This document shows positions 6,303-12,331 of a DNA stretch of 14,994 bases, piece after piece; the stretch's first letter is position 1; each line of letters starts with the position of its first letter. Source of the DNA: Actinomycetota bacterium (GTDB taxonomy: Bacteria > Actinomycetota > Thermoleophilia > Gaiellales > Gaiellaceae); assembly GCA_013696185.1 (NCBI GenBank), contig JACCZA010000174.1:1-14994 (forward strand), read 5' to 3'. Made by a program: the position numbers and the translations under genes. Under the pieces are notes generated by a model, which was given only the letters and a program-made list of their open reading frames with translations, did not search any database and was not told the origin of the DNA.

Positions 6303-7427
6303 CTAGGAGAGGACGGGGAGGGCCTTGACGATGCCCACGCCCCGCTCGCGCCTCGTGGCCGCGACCGCCTCCGCGATCTCGACGATCGCCCGTGCGGCCT
6401 CGGCCGCCGGATCGGCCCACACGACCGGCTCGCCCGCATCGCCGCACTCGCGCAGGCGCGGGTCGAGCGGCACCTTGCCGAGGAGGGGGATTCCGAGCTC
6501 GAGGGCGAGCTGCTCGCCGCCGCCGCTGCCGAAGAGCTCCGCGCCCGAGCCGACGAGGTAGGACATGTTCTCGATCGCTCCGATCAGGCGCATGTTCGTC
6601 CGCTGCGCCATCTGGGCGGCGCGCACGGCGACCTCCTGGGCGAGCGGCTGCGGCGTCGTCACGACGATCACCTCGGCGCGCGGCAGCAGCTGGCCGAGCG
6701 AGATCGAGACGTCCCCCGTCCCGGGCGGCATGTCCACGAGGAGGGTGTCGAGCTCGCCCCAGTGGACGTCCGAGAGGAACTGCTCGAGCGCCTTGTGCAG
6801 CATCGGCCCGCGCCACATGACCGGCCCGTTCTCCTCCAGGAAGAAGCCGATCGACATCAGGTGGAGGCCGTTCTTGACCGGCGGGACGATCATGCGGTCG
6901 ACGAGCACGGGGCGCTGGTGGATGCCGAGCATGTGCGGGATCGAGTGGCCGTAGATATCGGCGTCGAGGATGCCGGTGCGGTGGCCGAGCTCCGTGAGCG
7001 CCGCGGCGAGGTTGACCGTCAGCGACGACTTCCCCACGCCGCCCTTGCCGCTCGCGACGGCGAGGACGCGCGTCGAGGCGCTCAGCGAGATGCCCTTCGT
7101 GCGCTCGGTCAGCCCGCCGCGCAGGCGCTTGCTCAGATCCGCCCGCTCGTCGGGGCTCATCACGTCGAAGGAGAGCGAGACGCCGCTCACGCCCGGGAGG
7201 GAGCCGACGTGCTGGCGCACCTGATCCTGGAAGCTCGAGCGCAGGGGGCAGCCGACGACGGTGAGGGCGATCGTGACCCCGACCTGACCGCCGTCGATCT
7301 CGACGCCGCGCACCATGCCGAGCTCTGTCACGGGCTTGCGCAGCTCCGGATCGATGACGCGCTCGAGCGCCTTCAGGATGTGGTCGCGATCCGGCTGCAA
7401 GTCCCCTTCTGCGACCGAGCGTAGCAA
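6303..7427 (-). CDS. mrp: Mrp/Nbp35-type P-loop ATPase, iron-sulfur cluster carrier
   Basis: A 374-residue cytoplasmic ATPase of the Mrp/ApbC family, which carries or assembles iron-sulfur clusters. An N-terminal DUF59/MIP18-like domain (about 13-95, with IDPEL and Cys60 in VVGCPL) precedes the ATPase domain. The deviant Walker A GKGGVGKS is at 127-134. It is followed by ILDADIYGHSIPHMLG, then VMWRGPM and VDMPPGTGD. The C-terminal CPHC cluster-ligand motif of proteobacterial Mrp is absent: after IENMSYLVG the chain goes on as SGAELFGSGGG. As far as I recall, this is normal for actinobacterial Mrp. The start is uncertain. TTG 7427 is the longest option, and TTG 7400 has GAAGGGG very close upstream. 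A TACGCT box at 7418-7423 would place the transcript start after 7427 and favour the shorter form. It is followed by a hairpin at 6251-6282. Confidence 0.93.
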   Translation of the reverse strand: MLRSVAEGDLQPDRDHILKALERVIDPELRKPVTELGMVRGVEIDGGQVGVTIALTVVGCPLRSSFQDQVRQHVGSLPGVSGVSLSFDVMSPDERADLSKRLRGGLTERTKGISLSASTRVLAVASGKGGVGKSSLTVNLAAALTELGHRTGILDADIYGHSIPHMLGIHQRPVLVDRMIVPPVKNGLHLMSIGFFLEENGPVMWRGPMLHKALEQFLSDVHWGELDTLLVDMPPGTGDVSISLGQLLPRAEVIVVTTPQPLAQEVAVRAAQMAQRTNMRLIGAIENMSYLVGSGAELFGSGGGEQLALELGIPLLGKVPLDPRLRECGDAGEPVVWADPAAEAARAIVEIAEAVAATRRERGVGIVKALPVLS

Positions 7428-7444
7428 CGAGCGCGCCGACAGAT

Positions 7445-7459
7445 CGGGGTCAGACCCCG
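7445..7459. repeat. Perfect 15-base palindrome CGGGGTCAGACCCCG
   Basis: Two 7-base arms around a single central A, in the 90-base gap between the mrp start (7427) and the DUF72 stop (7518), both on the minus strand. It may be an operator for mrp, a short stem after the DUF72 gene, or one copy of a dispersed palindromic repeat; the core GGGGTCAGACCCC looks like such repeats in other GC-rich genomes. Only one copy was noticed here. Confidence 0.5.
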
Positions 7460-7517
7460 GTAGCAGAGGCGCGTGGCGGCCGGGTCTCGCGCGTGGGTCG
7501 AGAGGGTGTCGGTTGCC

Positions 7518-8276
7518 TCACCGCTCGGAGAGGCCGAGGCGGCGCTTCAGGGAGAGCGCGTTCCGCACCGCATAGCCCTCCCAGTCGTTGTTGAAGTAGG
7601 CGTAGACGTCGACGCGCCGTCGCCAGCCGTCGAGCCGCTCCGCCCACCCGTCGAGCTCGCGCTCGGAGTAGTTGCCGTTCCGCCCCCGGCTGCCGTGGTG
7701 GAAGCGCACGAACGTCCAGTCGGCCGTCAGCTCGCGAGCCCCGTAGGGGCGCGCCGGCGTGTCCCCGATCACGAGCGCGGCACCGTGCTCGCGCAGGAGC
7801 GCGTAGACGTCGTCGGCGAACCAGCTCGCGTGACGGAACTCGAAGCAGTGCCTGCCCGGGGGGAGCGCCTGCAGGGCAGCCGCGAGCCGCCCGTCGTCTC
7901 GACGGAACGTCCCCGGCAGCTGCCAGAGGATCGGCCCGAGCTTGGGCGAGCGGGCGAGCGGCTCGATTTGCTCGTACAAGAGCTCGATCCCCGGCGGCAG
8001 GTCCGCGAGTCGCTTGACGTGCGTCAGGTAGCGGCTCGCCTTGAGCGCGAAGACGAAGCCCGGAGGAGTCCCCGCCACCCAGCCCTCGACCGCACTGCGC
8101 GTGGGCAGGCGGTAGAAGGTCGCGTTCACCTCGACCGTGTCGAAGAGCGTCGCGTAATGCTCGAGCCAGCGCCGTGCAGGCAGCCCCCGCGGGTACACGC
8201 GCTCCCGCCAGTGGCCGTAGTTCCAGCCGCTGCAGCCGATCCTTATCTCGTGAGCGCCTGCGCCAGCCGGCTGCAC
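7518..8276 (-). CDS. DUF72 (YecE-like) TIM-barrel protein
   Basis: A 252-residue DUF72 family protein with a TIM-barrel fold and unknown reaction. Signatures are IRIGCSGWNY at 11-20, FDTVEVNATFYRLPTR at about 45-60, FALKASRYLTHVKRL, LWQLPGTFRRD, FEFRHASWF, TFVRFHHGS and VYAYFNNDWEGYAVRNA. The length is typical. The start is not clean. The family usually opens a few residues before IRIG, but the only standard start in frame near there is GTG at 8276. That start adds about eight residues and overlaps the upstream phosphatase gene by 34 bases. It is the last gene of the minus-strand operon with DUF1015 and the inositol-monophosphatase-like gene, and is probably translated by coupling. The 7428-7517 gap after it holds only the palindrome. 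Confidence 0.9.
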   Translation of the reverse strand: MQPAGAGAHEIRIGCSGWNYGHWRERVYPRGLPARRWLEHYATLFDTVEVNATFYRLPTRSAVEGWVAGTPPGFVFALKASRYLTHVKRLADLPPGIELLYEQIEPLARSPKLGPILWQLPGTFRRDDGRLAAALQALPPGRHCFEFRHASWFADDVYALLREHGAALVIGDTPARPYGARELTADWTFVRFHHGSRGRNGNYSERELDGWAERLDGWRRRVDVYAYFNNDWEGYAVRNALSLKRRLGLSER

Positions 8277-9043
8277 AGCTCGGGCGTTCCCGCTGCGACG
8301 ATGCGCGAACGTCCCTCGAGGTCGAGGGGCGCCGACTCGAGCGGCGGCAACTCGAAGAGGTCGACCGCGAGCCCGCACTCGCGGACGAGGAGCTGCGCCG
8401 CCGCGATGTCGACCGAGCGCGCCGGCTTCAGCGAGCAGACGCCGTCCACACGTCCTGCGGCCAGCTGGCAGAGCGAGAGCGCCAGCGAGCCGAAGATCCG
8501 CAGCCGGGTCGCGAGGCCGATCATCGCCGCCGCCTGCTCGGCCACGGTCGACGTCAGCGTCGCCTCGAACGCCAGGGTCTCCATCTGCTCCTTGGGACGC
8601 TCCGCGCCGAGGCGGCGACCGTCGAGGAAGGCGCCCGCGCCGCGCGTCGCCGTCCACTCCTCGCCCGAGCCGAAGTCGTAGACGTAGCCGAAGTGGACGT
8701 CGGCCATCGTCGGACCGTCCGCGACGGCGATCGAGACGGCGAAGAACGGGAGTCCGCGCTTGGCGTTGAGCGAGCCGTCGATCGGGTCGAGCACGACGTG
8801 CGTCCTTCCGCCGCCGCCCACCGTCTTCTCGCCGAGCTCCTCGGAGATGAGCGTGAAGCTCTCGCCGCTCGCCTCGAGGCGCTCGACGACCGCGCGCTCG
8901 GCGGCCGCGTCGATCGCGGTCGTCTCGTCGCCCCCGAGGCCCGCGCCCACGACCGGCTCGCGCTCCGCTCTGCCCGGCAGCTCGGCGAGGACGCCGCGGA
9001 CGTCCGCCGCAGCGGCCCTGCAGAGGTCGAGCCACGAGCTCAC
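8243..9043 (-). CDS. Inositol monophosphatase family sugar/inositol phosphatase
   Basis: A 266-residue magnesium-dependent phosphomonoesterase of the inositol monophosphatase superfamily. The metal residues are present: Glu68-Glu69 in LISEELGE, Asp86 and Asp89 in LDPIDGS, and Asp212 in SVDIAAAQLL, which replaces the usual WDxAAG. GGDETTAIDAAAE at 38-50 resembles the archaeal type of dual inositol-1-phosphate/fructose-1,6-bisphosphate phosphatase more than the bacterial SuhB type. The substrate could therefore be inositol phosphate, fructose bisphosphate or a nucleotide such as PAP. The GTG start at 9043 overlaps the DUF1015 stop as GTGA. The stop is TAA at 8243-8245, inside the start of the DUF72 gene. 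Confidence 0.9.
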   Translation of the reverse strand: MSSWLDLCRAAAADVRGVLAELPGRAEREPVVGAGLGGDETTAIDAAAERAVVERLEASGESFTLISEELGEKTVGGGGRTHVVLDPIDGSLNAKRGLPFFAVSIAVADGPTMADVHFGYVYDFGSGEEWTATRGAGAFLDGRRLGAERPKEQMETLAFEATLTSTVAEQAAAMIGLATRLRIFGSLALSLCQLAAGRVDGVCSLKPARSVDIAAAQLLVRECGLAVDLFELPPLESAPLDLEGRSRIVAAGTPELCSRLAQALTR

Positions 9044-10128
9044 AGCGGCTGGAGCACGAGGCCGGAGAGGAGCTTGGGGAAGAAGTAGGTGCTCTTCTGG
9101 GGCATCACGTCGCCGCGGCGGGCGACCGCGAAGACGTCCTCGATCCGCGTCGGCCGGAGTCCGACGGCGAGCGCCGCCTCGCCGGAGTCGACCCGCCCCA
9201 CAGCGTCGTCCCAGTCGGGCGTATAGGCGATCTCGTCGTGACCGAGCCTGTCGACGAGCTCGACGTCGAGCATGCGCTGGTCGCTCCGCCGGATGCGCGT
9301 CCCGCCTGCCTCGTAGAGGGCGACGGCCGGCGTCTCCCGCGGCAGCCGCTCGAGTTCGGCGAGCGCCGAGGCGGGAGCGCCGGGGAACGGCTCGCTGCCC
9401 TCGAGCAGCGGCGAGTCGGGGCGCCGACCGAAGACCCGGTGCGTGGGAAAGATCGTCAGCCCCTCGTCGGCGGTGCTGACGAGGACGGCGAGTACGAACG
9501 CGCTCTCGGGGCGCCCGTCCTCCTCGTGGAAGGCGAGGGCGGTCTCGTAACGGTGGTGGCCGTCGGCGATCAGGAGCTGGTGCCCGGAGAGCGCAGCGCT
9601 GACGCCCCCGCCGGCGAGCCGCCAGAGCCGCGCACCGGCGGCCTCGACGTCCGGCTCGCGCGCGGGCAGCTCGAAGGCGGGCGCCGCGTCGTAGAGCAGG
9701 AGGATCGGCTCGAGCTGGGTGCGCACGGCGCGCAGCAGCCGCAGCCGCCCCTCCTTCGGCCCGCGGTGCGTGCGCTCGTGCGGTAGCACCGCTCCCGCCG
9801 CGTAGGGCTCCACGCGGACTGCCGCGACGAGGCCCTCCCGCGTGCGCGGAACGCCGTCGGGCCCCGTGTAGTCCTGCGCGAGCGCCCAGAAGGAGGGCTC
9901 CTCCTCCTGCACGAGCACCCCCTCGCGCCGCCAGTCGTCGAGCAGCCGCGCGGCTTCGGCCTCCGAGTCGGGGAGCGTGAGCCGGACGACGTTGAACGGG
10001 CTCCGCGCGCGCAGGGCCTCGCGCTCGGCGGGCCCGATCACGTCGTAGGGCGGAGCGAGCAGGGAGTCGAGCGGGCCCGCCCTCCGCTCGTCGTAGCGGA
10101 GCGCGCGGAACGGCTCGACGACGGCCAC
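9040..10128 (-). CDS. DUF1015 protein
   Basis: A 362-residue DUF1015 family protein of unknown biochemical role. Clear family marks are LLAPPYDVIGPAER from 23, FNVVRLTLP from 45, the HERTHRGPKEGRLRLLRA segment at 117-134, LLIADGHHRYETALAFHEE at 185-203, and the C-terminal MPQKSTYFFPKLLSGLVL. Conserved His and Lys residues hint at a phosphate- or nucleotide-handling enzyme, but no reaction is established to my knowledge. Start choice: GTG at 10128 (VAVVEPFRALR) lies 8 bases after a TAGCTT -10 box and has no Shine-Dalgarno, fitting a leaderless message. Another GTG at 10146 lies upstream of that box. It is the first gene of the operon with the phosphatase and DUF72 genes. Confidence 0.9.
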   Translation of the reverse strand: MAVVEPFRALRYDERRAGPLDSLLAPPYDVIGPAEREALRARSPFNVVRLTLPDSEAEAARLLDDWRREGVLVQEEEPSFWALAQDYTGPDGVPRTREGLVAAVRVEPYAAGAVLPHERTHRGPKEGRLRLLRAVRTQLEPILLLYDAAPAFELPAREPDVEAAGARLWRLAGGGVSAALSGHQLLIADGHHRYETALAFHEEDGRPESAFVLAVLVSTADEGLTIFPTHRVFGRRPDSPLLEGSEPFPGAPASALAELERLPRETPAVALYEAGGTRIRRSDQRMLDVELVDRLGHDEIAYTPDWDDAVGRVDSGEAALAVGLRPTRIEDVFAVARRGDVMPQKSTYFFPKLLSGLVLQPL

Positions 10129-10136
10129 GACGCGGC

Positions 10137-10142
10137 AAGCTA
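10137..10142 (-). promoter_or_regulatory. Probable -10 box (TAGCTT) for the DUF1015 operon, leaderless
   Basis: TAGCTT on the minus strand fits TANNNT and ends 8 bases before the GTG at 10128. No ribosome binding site is visible. It lies back to back with the plus-strand box at 10162-10167; their -35 regions would overlap. Confidence 0.55.
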
Positions 10143-10161
10143 TCACCGCTCTGCCCGGCCG

Positions 10162-10167
10162 TAGACT
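10162..10167 (+). promoter_or_regulatory. Probable -10 box (TAGACT) for the YhaM-like gene, leaderless
   Basis: TAGACT fits TANNNT and is separated from the GTG start at 10174 by exactly 6 bases, the spacing expected when transcription begins at the start codon. No Shine-Dalgarno sequence fits in between. No strong -35 is visible. Confidence 0.6.
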
Positions 10168-10173
10168 TGCCCC

Positions 10174-11010
10174 GTGTCCGCGATCGCGGAGCTGGCAGAG
10201 GACAGGGTCGTCGAGGCCGTGTACGCGGTTGCCCGCAAGCGCCGCCTGCGCACGCGCTCGGGCGCCGCCTACCTGGCGCTCGAGCTCGTCGACGCGAGTG
10301 GGCGGATCGACGCCAGGGTCTGGCACGACGTCGACCTGCTCGACGCCCGCTTCGCCGAGGGGGATGCCGTGCGCGTGCTCGGTCGCGTCGAGCGCTTTCG
10401 CGACCGGCTCCAGCTCGAGCTGCGCTCCCTCGAGCCGGCCCCCGAGGCCGATCCGGCCGGCCTCGTACCGGCGCTGCGGCGCGACGCGGACGAGATCGAG
10501 GGCTTCCTGGACTTCCTCACGGGGGAGGTGCACCACGCGCCGCTGCACGCGCTCGCCGCCCGGCTGCTCGAGGACGCCACGATCCGCCGTCTGCTGCGCG
10601 AGCTGCCCGCCACGCAGGACGGCCACCACAGCTACGCCGGCGGCCTGCTCGAGCACACGGTGGGCGTCGCGACGCTCTGCCGCGAGACCGCGCAGCTGCA
10701 CCCGCGCGTGCGCGCCGACCTCCTGCTCGCCGCGGCGCTCGTCCACGATCTCGGCAGGACCGTCGAGCTCCTGCCCGGCCCGGGCTTCCGCCAGACCGAC
10801 GAGGGGCGCCTGCTCGGTCACGTCCATCTCGGCTTGCGGTTGATCGAGGAGCGCGGAGCCGCGCTCGAGCGCGACGTACGGGCCGAGCTGCTGCATGCCG
10901 TCGCTTGCCACCACGACGTGCGTGGAGCGCGAACCGCGGAGGCGGCTGTGCTCTACCACGCGAACCAGCTCGACGCCGTCGCTGCGATCCGCCCCGTCAC
11001 CGCGGCGTAG
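10174..11010 (+). CDS. OB-fold/HD-domain protein, YhaM-like 3'-5' exoribonuclease
   Basis: A 278-residue protein with an N-terminal OB-fold nucleic-acid-binding domain (about 10-90: AYLALELVDASGRIDARVW, then AVRVLGRVERFRDRLQLEL). The C-terminal HD phosphohydrolase domain runs from about 120 to 272. This is the YhaM/Cbf1 arrangement, a 3'-5' exonuclease of RNA and single-stranded DNA in Firmicutes, though it is somewhat shorter than the 314-residue YhaM. The HD residues are visible as HHSYAGGLLEHT (151-162), VHDLGR (His191-Asp192), GHVHLG (His216) and CHHD (His246-His247). The last conserved Asp region reads YHANQLDA (261-268), with Asn264 where ADxLDA is common. The GTG start at 10174 is set by the leaderless promoter. 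The EamA transporter follows after 6 bases. Confidence 0.85.
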   Translation: MSAIAELAEDRVVEAVYAVARKRRLRTRSGAAYLALELVDASGRIDARVWHDVDLLDARFAEGDAVRVLGRVERFRDRLQLELRSLEPAPEADPAGLVPALRRDADEIEGFLDFLTGEVHHAPLHALAARLLEDATIRRLLRELPATQDGHHSYAGGLLEHTVGVATLCRETAQLHPRVRADLLLAAALVHDLGRTVELLPGPGFRQTDEGRLLGHVHLGLRLIEERGAALERDVRAELLHAVACHHDVRGARTAEAAVLYHANQLDAVAAIRPVTAA

Positions 11011-11016
11011 GGACGC

Positions 11017-11859
11017 ATGACCGCCGTCGCCTTCGCGCTCGCGGCGAGCGCGGCCTGGGCCGTCTCCGACTTCCTCGGTGGGCTCAAGAGCCGCTCGCTC
11101 CAGCTCCTGACGGTGCTCGTGCTGTCGCAGGTGGCCGGGTTGGCGGTGATCTGCGTTGTCGTCGGCCTCCGGGGGGAGGCGCCGCCGCCGGCGCGCTTCC
11201 TCGTCTACGCGGCGCTGGCCGGCGCCGCTGGGGTCGTCGGGATCGCCGCGTTCTACCGGGGGCTCGCCGTCGGCGCGATGAGCGTCGTCGCGCCGGTGTC
11301 GGCGCTCGGGGCGCTCGTCCCTGTGGCGGTCGGCGTCGCGGGCGGCGAGCGTCCCGGGGCCCTCCAGTACGTGGGCGTCGTCGCCGCGCTCGCCGGGGCG
11401 GGGCTCGCCTCGACAGAGAGCCGGAGCGCGGCGGTGCCGGGTCGCCGTCCGGCCGCCGGAGCGGGTCTCGCGCTCGTCGCGGCAGCCGGCTTCGGCCTCT
11501 TCTTCGTCGGCCTCGACGCCGCTCGTGAGGAGAGCCTCGCGTGGGCGGTACTCACCGTCCGCGCGACCTCGACCGCGCTCGTCCTCGCCTTCGCCGTCGC
11601 TCGGCGGCCGCCCGTGCGGGTGGGAGCGCGCGACTGGCCGGCGCTCGCCGCCGTGGGCGTGCTCGACATGGGTGCGAATGCGCTCTTCGCCGCAGCGGCG
11701 GCCCGCGGCTACCTGAGTCTCGTCGCGGTGGTCGGCTCGCTCTACCCGGTCGGCGTCGTCGCGCTCGCTTGGGTCTACCTCGGCGAGCGGCCCGGACGGC
11801 TGCAGCGCCTGGGCATGGCGGCGGCGCTCGGGGGCGTCGCGCTCATCTCGGCCGGGTAG
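11017..11859 (+). CDS. EamA/DMT-superfamily transporter
   Basis: A 280-residue integral membrane protein of the drug/metabolite transporter superfamily, with two EamA repeats and about ten membrane helices. The first repeat opens with FALAASAAWAVSDFLGGL and includes FYRGLAVGAMSVVAPVSALG near 87-106. The second repeat starts near residue 147 (GAGLALVAAAGFGLFFVGLDA) and ends with VAALGGVAL-like helices. Substrates of the family range from amino acids to nucleotides, and none can be assigned here. ATG at 11017 has GGGA just upstream. It follows the YhaM-like gene by 6 bases, so it is probably cotranscribed. It ends 7 bases from the convergent arsR stop, leaving no room for a separate terminator. 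Confidence 0.9.
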   Translation: MTAVAFALAASAAWAVSDFLGGLKSRSLQLLTVLVLSQVAGLAVICVVVGLRGEAPPPARFLVYAALAGAAGVVGIAAFYRGLAVGAMSVVAPVSALGALVPVAVGVAGGERPGALQYVGVVAALAGAGLASTESRSAAVPGRRPAAGAGLALVAAAGFGLFFVGLDAAREESLAWAVLTVRATSTALVLAFAVARRPPVRVGARDWPALAAVGVLDMGANALFAAAAARGYLSLVAVVGSLYPVGVVALAWVYLGERPGRLQRLGMAAALGGVALISAG

Positions 11860-11866
11860 CGCCCAG

Positions 11867-12190
11867 TCATCCGAGCGCGTTCCGCAGTCCGGCGATCGCC
11901 TCGGGCACGAGGCGGTAGAAACCCCACGTGCCGCGTCGCTCGGACGTTACGAGGCCCGCCTCGCGGAGCAGCCGCAGGTGGTGGGAGATCGTCGGCTGAG
12001 AGAGCTCGAACTCCTCGACGAGGCGGCAGACGCACACCTCGTCGGTGCCTGCGAGCCGGTTGACGATCGCCACCCGCGTCGGATCGGCCAGCGCCTTGAA
12101 GCGCGCCGCAAGGTCGCCTGCCGCCTCGGTGGAGATCGGCCGGGCTCCGGGAGAGCAGCAGGGCGCCTCGATGAGAGCAACGACCTTCAT
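11867..12190 (-). CDS. arsR: ArsR/SmtB-family metalloregulatory repressor
   Basis: A 107-residue winged-helix repressor of the ArsR family, which leaves DNA when it binds arsenite or antimonite. The recognition segment is FELSQPTISHHLRLLREAGLV (about 61-81). The metalloid-site motif EVCVCRL gives Cys53 and Cys55 at the start of the DNA-binding fold. A second thiol pair, Cys11-Cys12 in APCCSPG, resembles the CC pair of the Corynebacterium glutamicum ArsR, whose site combines such a pair with a cysteine in the ELCVC region of the partner subunit. The ATG at 12190 lies inside the left operator palindrome, so autorepression is likely. The gene is divergent from the Cys-rich micro-ORF and convergent with the EamA gene. 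No arsenic efflux pump or arsenate reductase is within view. The inducing metal is inferred as As(III) or Sb(III) from the motif. Confidence 0.95.
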   Translation of the reverse strand: MKVVALIEAPCCSPGARPISTEAAGDLAARFKALADPTRVAIVNRLAGTDEVCVCRLVEEFELSQPTISHHLRLLREAGLVTSERRGTWGFYRLVPEAIAGLRNALG

Positions 12191-12204
12191 TGACGATCAT
12201 CAAT
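12189..12204. promoter_or_regulatory. ArsR operator, copy 1
   Basis: ATTGACGATCATCAAT is an imperfect palindrome (14 of 16 positions symmetric). It covers the arsR start codon on one strand and the -35 hexamer of the micro-ORF promoter on the other. The ATTGA...TCAAT arms are of the kind bound by ArsR-family repressors. A near copy lies 35 bases to the right. Confidence 0.75.
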
Positions 12205-12218
12205 GTTACAGCTACGGT
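12190..12218 (+). promoter_or_regulatory. Promoter of the Cys-rich micro-ORF
   Basis: A -35 TTGACG (12190-12195), a 17-base spacer, and a -10 TACGGT (12213-12218) point toward the micro-ORF. Transcription would begin near 12225. The -35 lies inside operator copy 1 and the start site inside copy 2, so bound ArsR should block polymerase. It is the best -35/-10 pair in the window. Confidence 0.68.
12203..12208 (-). promoter_or_regulatory. Possible -10 box (TAACAT) for arsR
   Basis: TAACAT on the minus strand fits TANNNT and ends 12 bases before the arsR ATG. This would give a very short leader. It touches operator copy 1, consistent with autoregulation. No good -35 is seen. Confidence 0.35.
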
Positions 12219-12223
12219 GCTGA

Positions 12224-12239
12224 ATCGACGATCTTCGAT
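12224..12239. promoter_or_regulatory. ArsR operator, copy 2
   Basis: ATCGACGATCTTCGAT matches copy 1 at 13 of 16 positions and has the same imperfect dyad symmetry around GATC (14 of 16). It starts 35 bases after copy 1, just downstream of the micro-ORF -10 box. Two sites of one type in a 66-base gap support a shared regulator, presumably the adjacent ArsR. Confidence 0.62.
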
Positions 12240-12244
12240 CTGGG

Positions 12245-12251
12245 AAGGAGG
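12245..12251 (+). promoter_or_regulatory. Strong ribosome binding site of the micro-ORF
   Basis: AAGGAGG, a near-perfect Shine-Dalgarno, is followed by 5 bases and then the ATG at 12257. It is one of the strongest such sites in the window. It serves no other start codon, which supports translation of the very short ORF that follows. Confidence 0.8.
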
Positions 12252-12256
12252 ACTGC

Positions 12257-12331
12257 ATGGCGATCCGACACGCTTGCTGCGACGGATGCTGCGATTGCTC
12301 CGGCTGCGACTGCGGCCGCCAGGAGCACTAG
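12257..12331 (+). CDS. 24-residue Cys-rich micropeptide, metallothionein-like, ArsR-linked
   Basis: A short ORF encoding a 24-residue peptide with seven cysteines (7, 8, 11, 12, 14, 17, 19), three aspartates among them and His at 5 and 24. The core is CCDGCCDCSGCDC. CC, CxC and CxxC spacings are those of metal-thiolate peptides, so binding of arsenite, copper, zinc or cadmium is the natural guess. I recognise no named family. Evidence that it is real: an AAGGAGG site 5 bases before the ATG, a good promoter with two ArsR-type operators, and placement alone opposite arsR in what would otherwise be an empty gap. It is not obviously a leader peptide, because no plus-strand gene follows. Its TAG shares the bases CTAG with the stop of the convergent VWA gene. 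Function is inferred. Confidence 0.72.
   Translation: MAIRHACCDGCCDCSGCDCGRQEH

Noticed and set aside
6303..7427. Missing CxxC in Mrp as a sign of lost function
   Set aside because: As I recall, actinobacterial Mrp proteins such as that of Mycobacterium also lack the pair; Walker A and the other motifs are intact.
12257..12331. Micro-ORF as a cysteine-responsive attenuator leader peptide
   Set aside because: No plus-strand gene follows for it to regulate, and ArsR-type operators already explain control.
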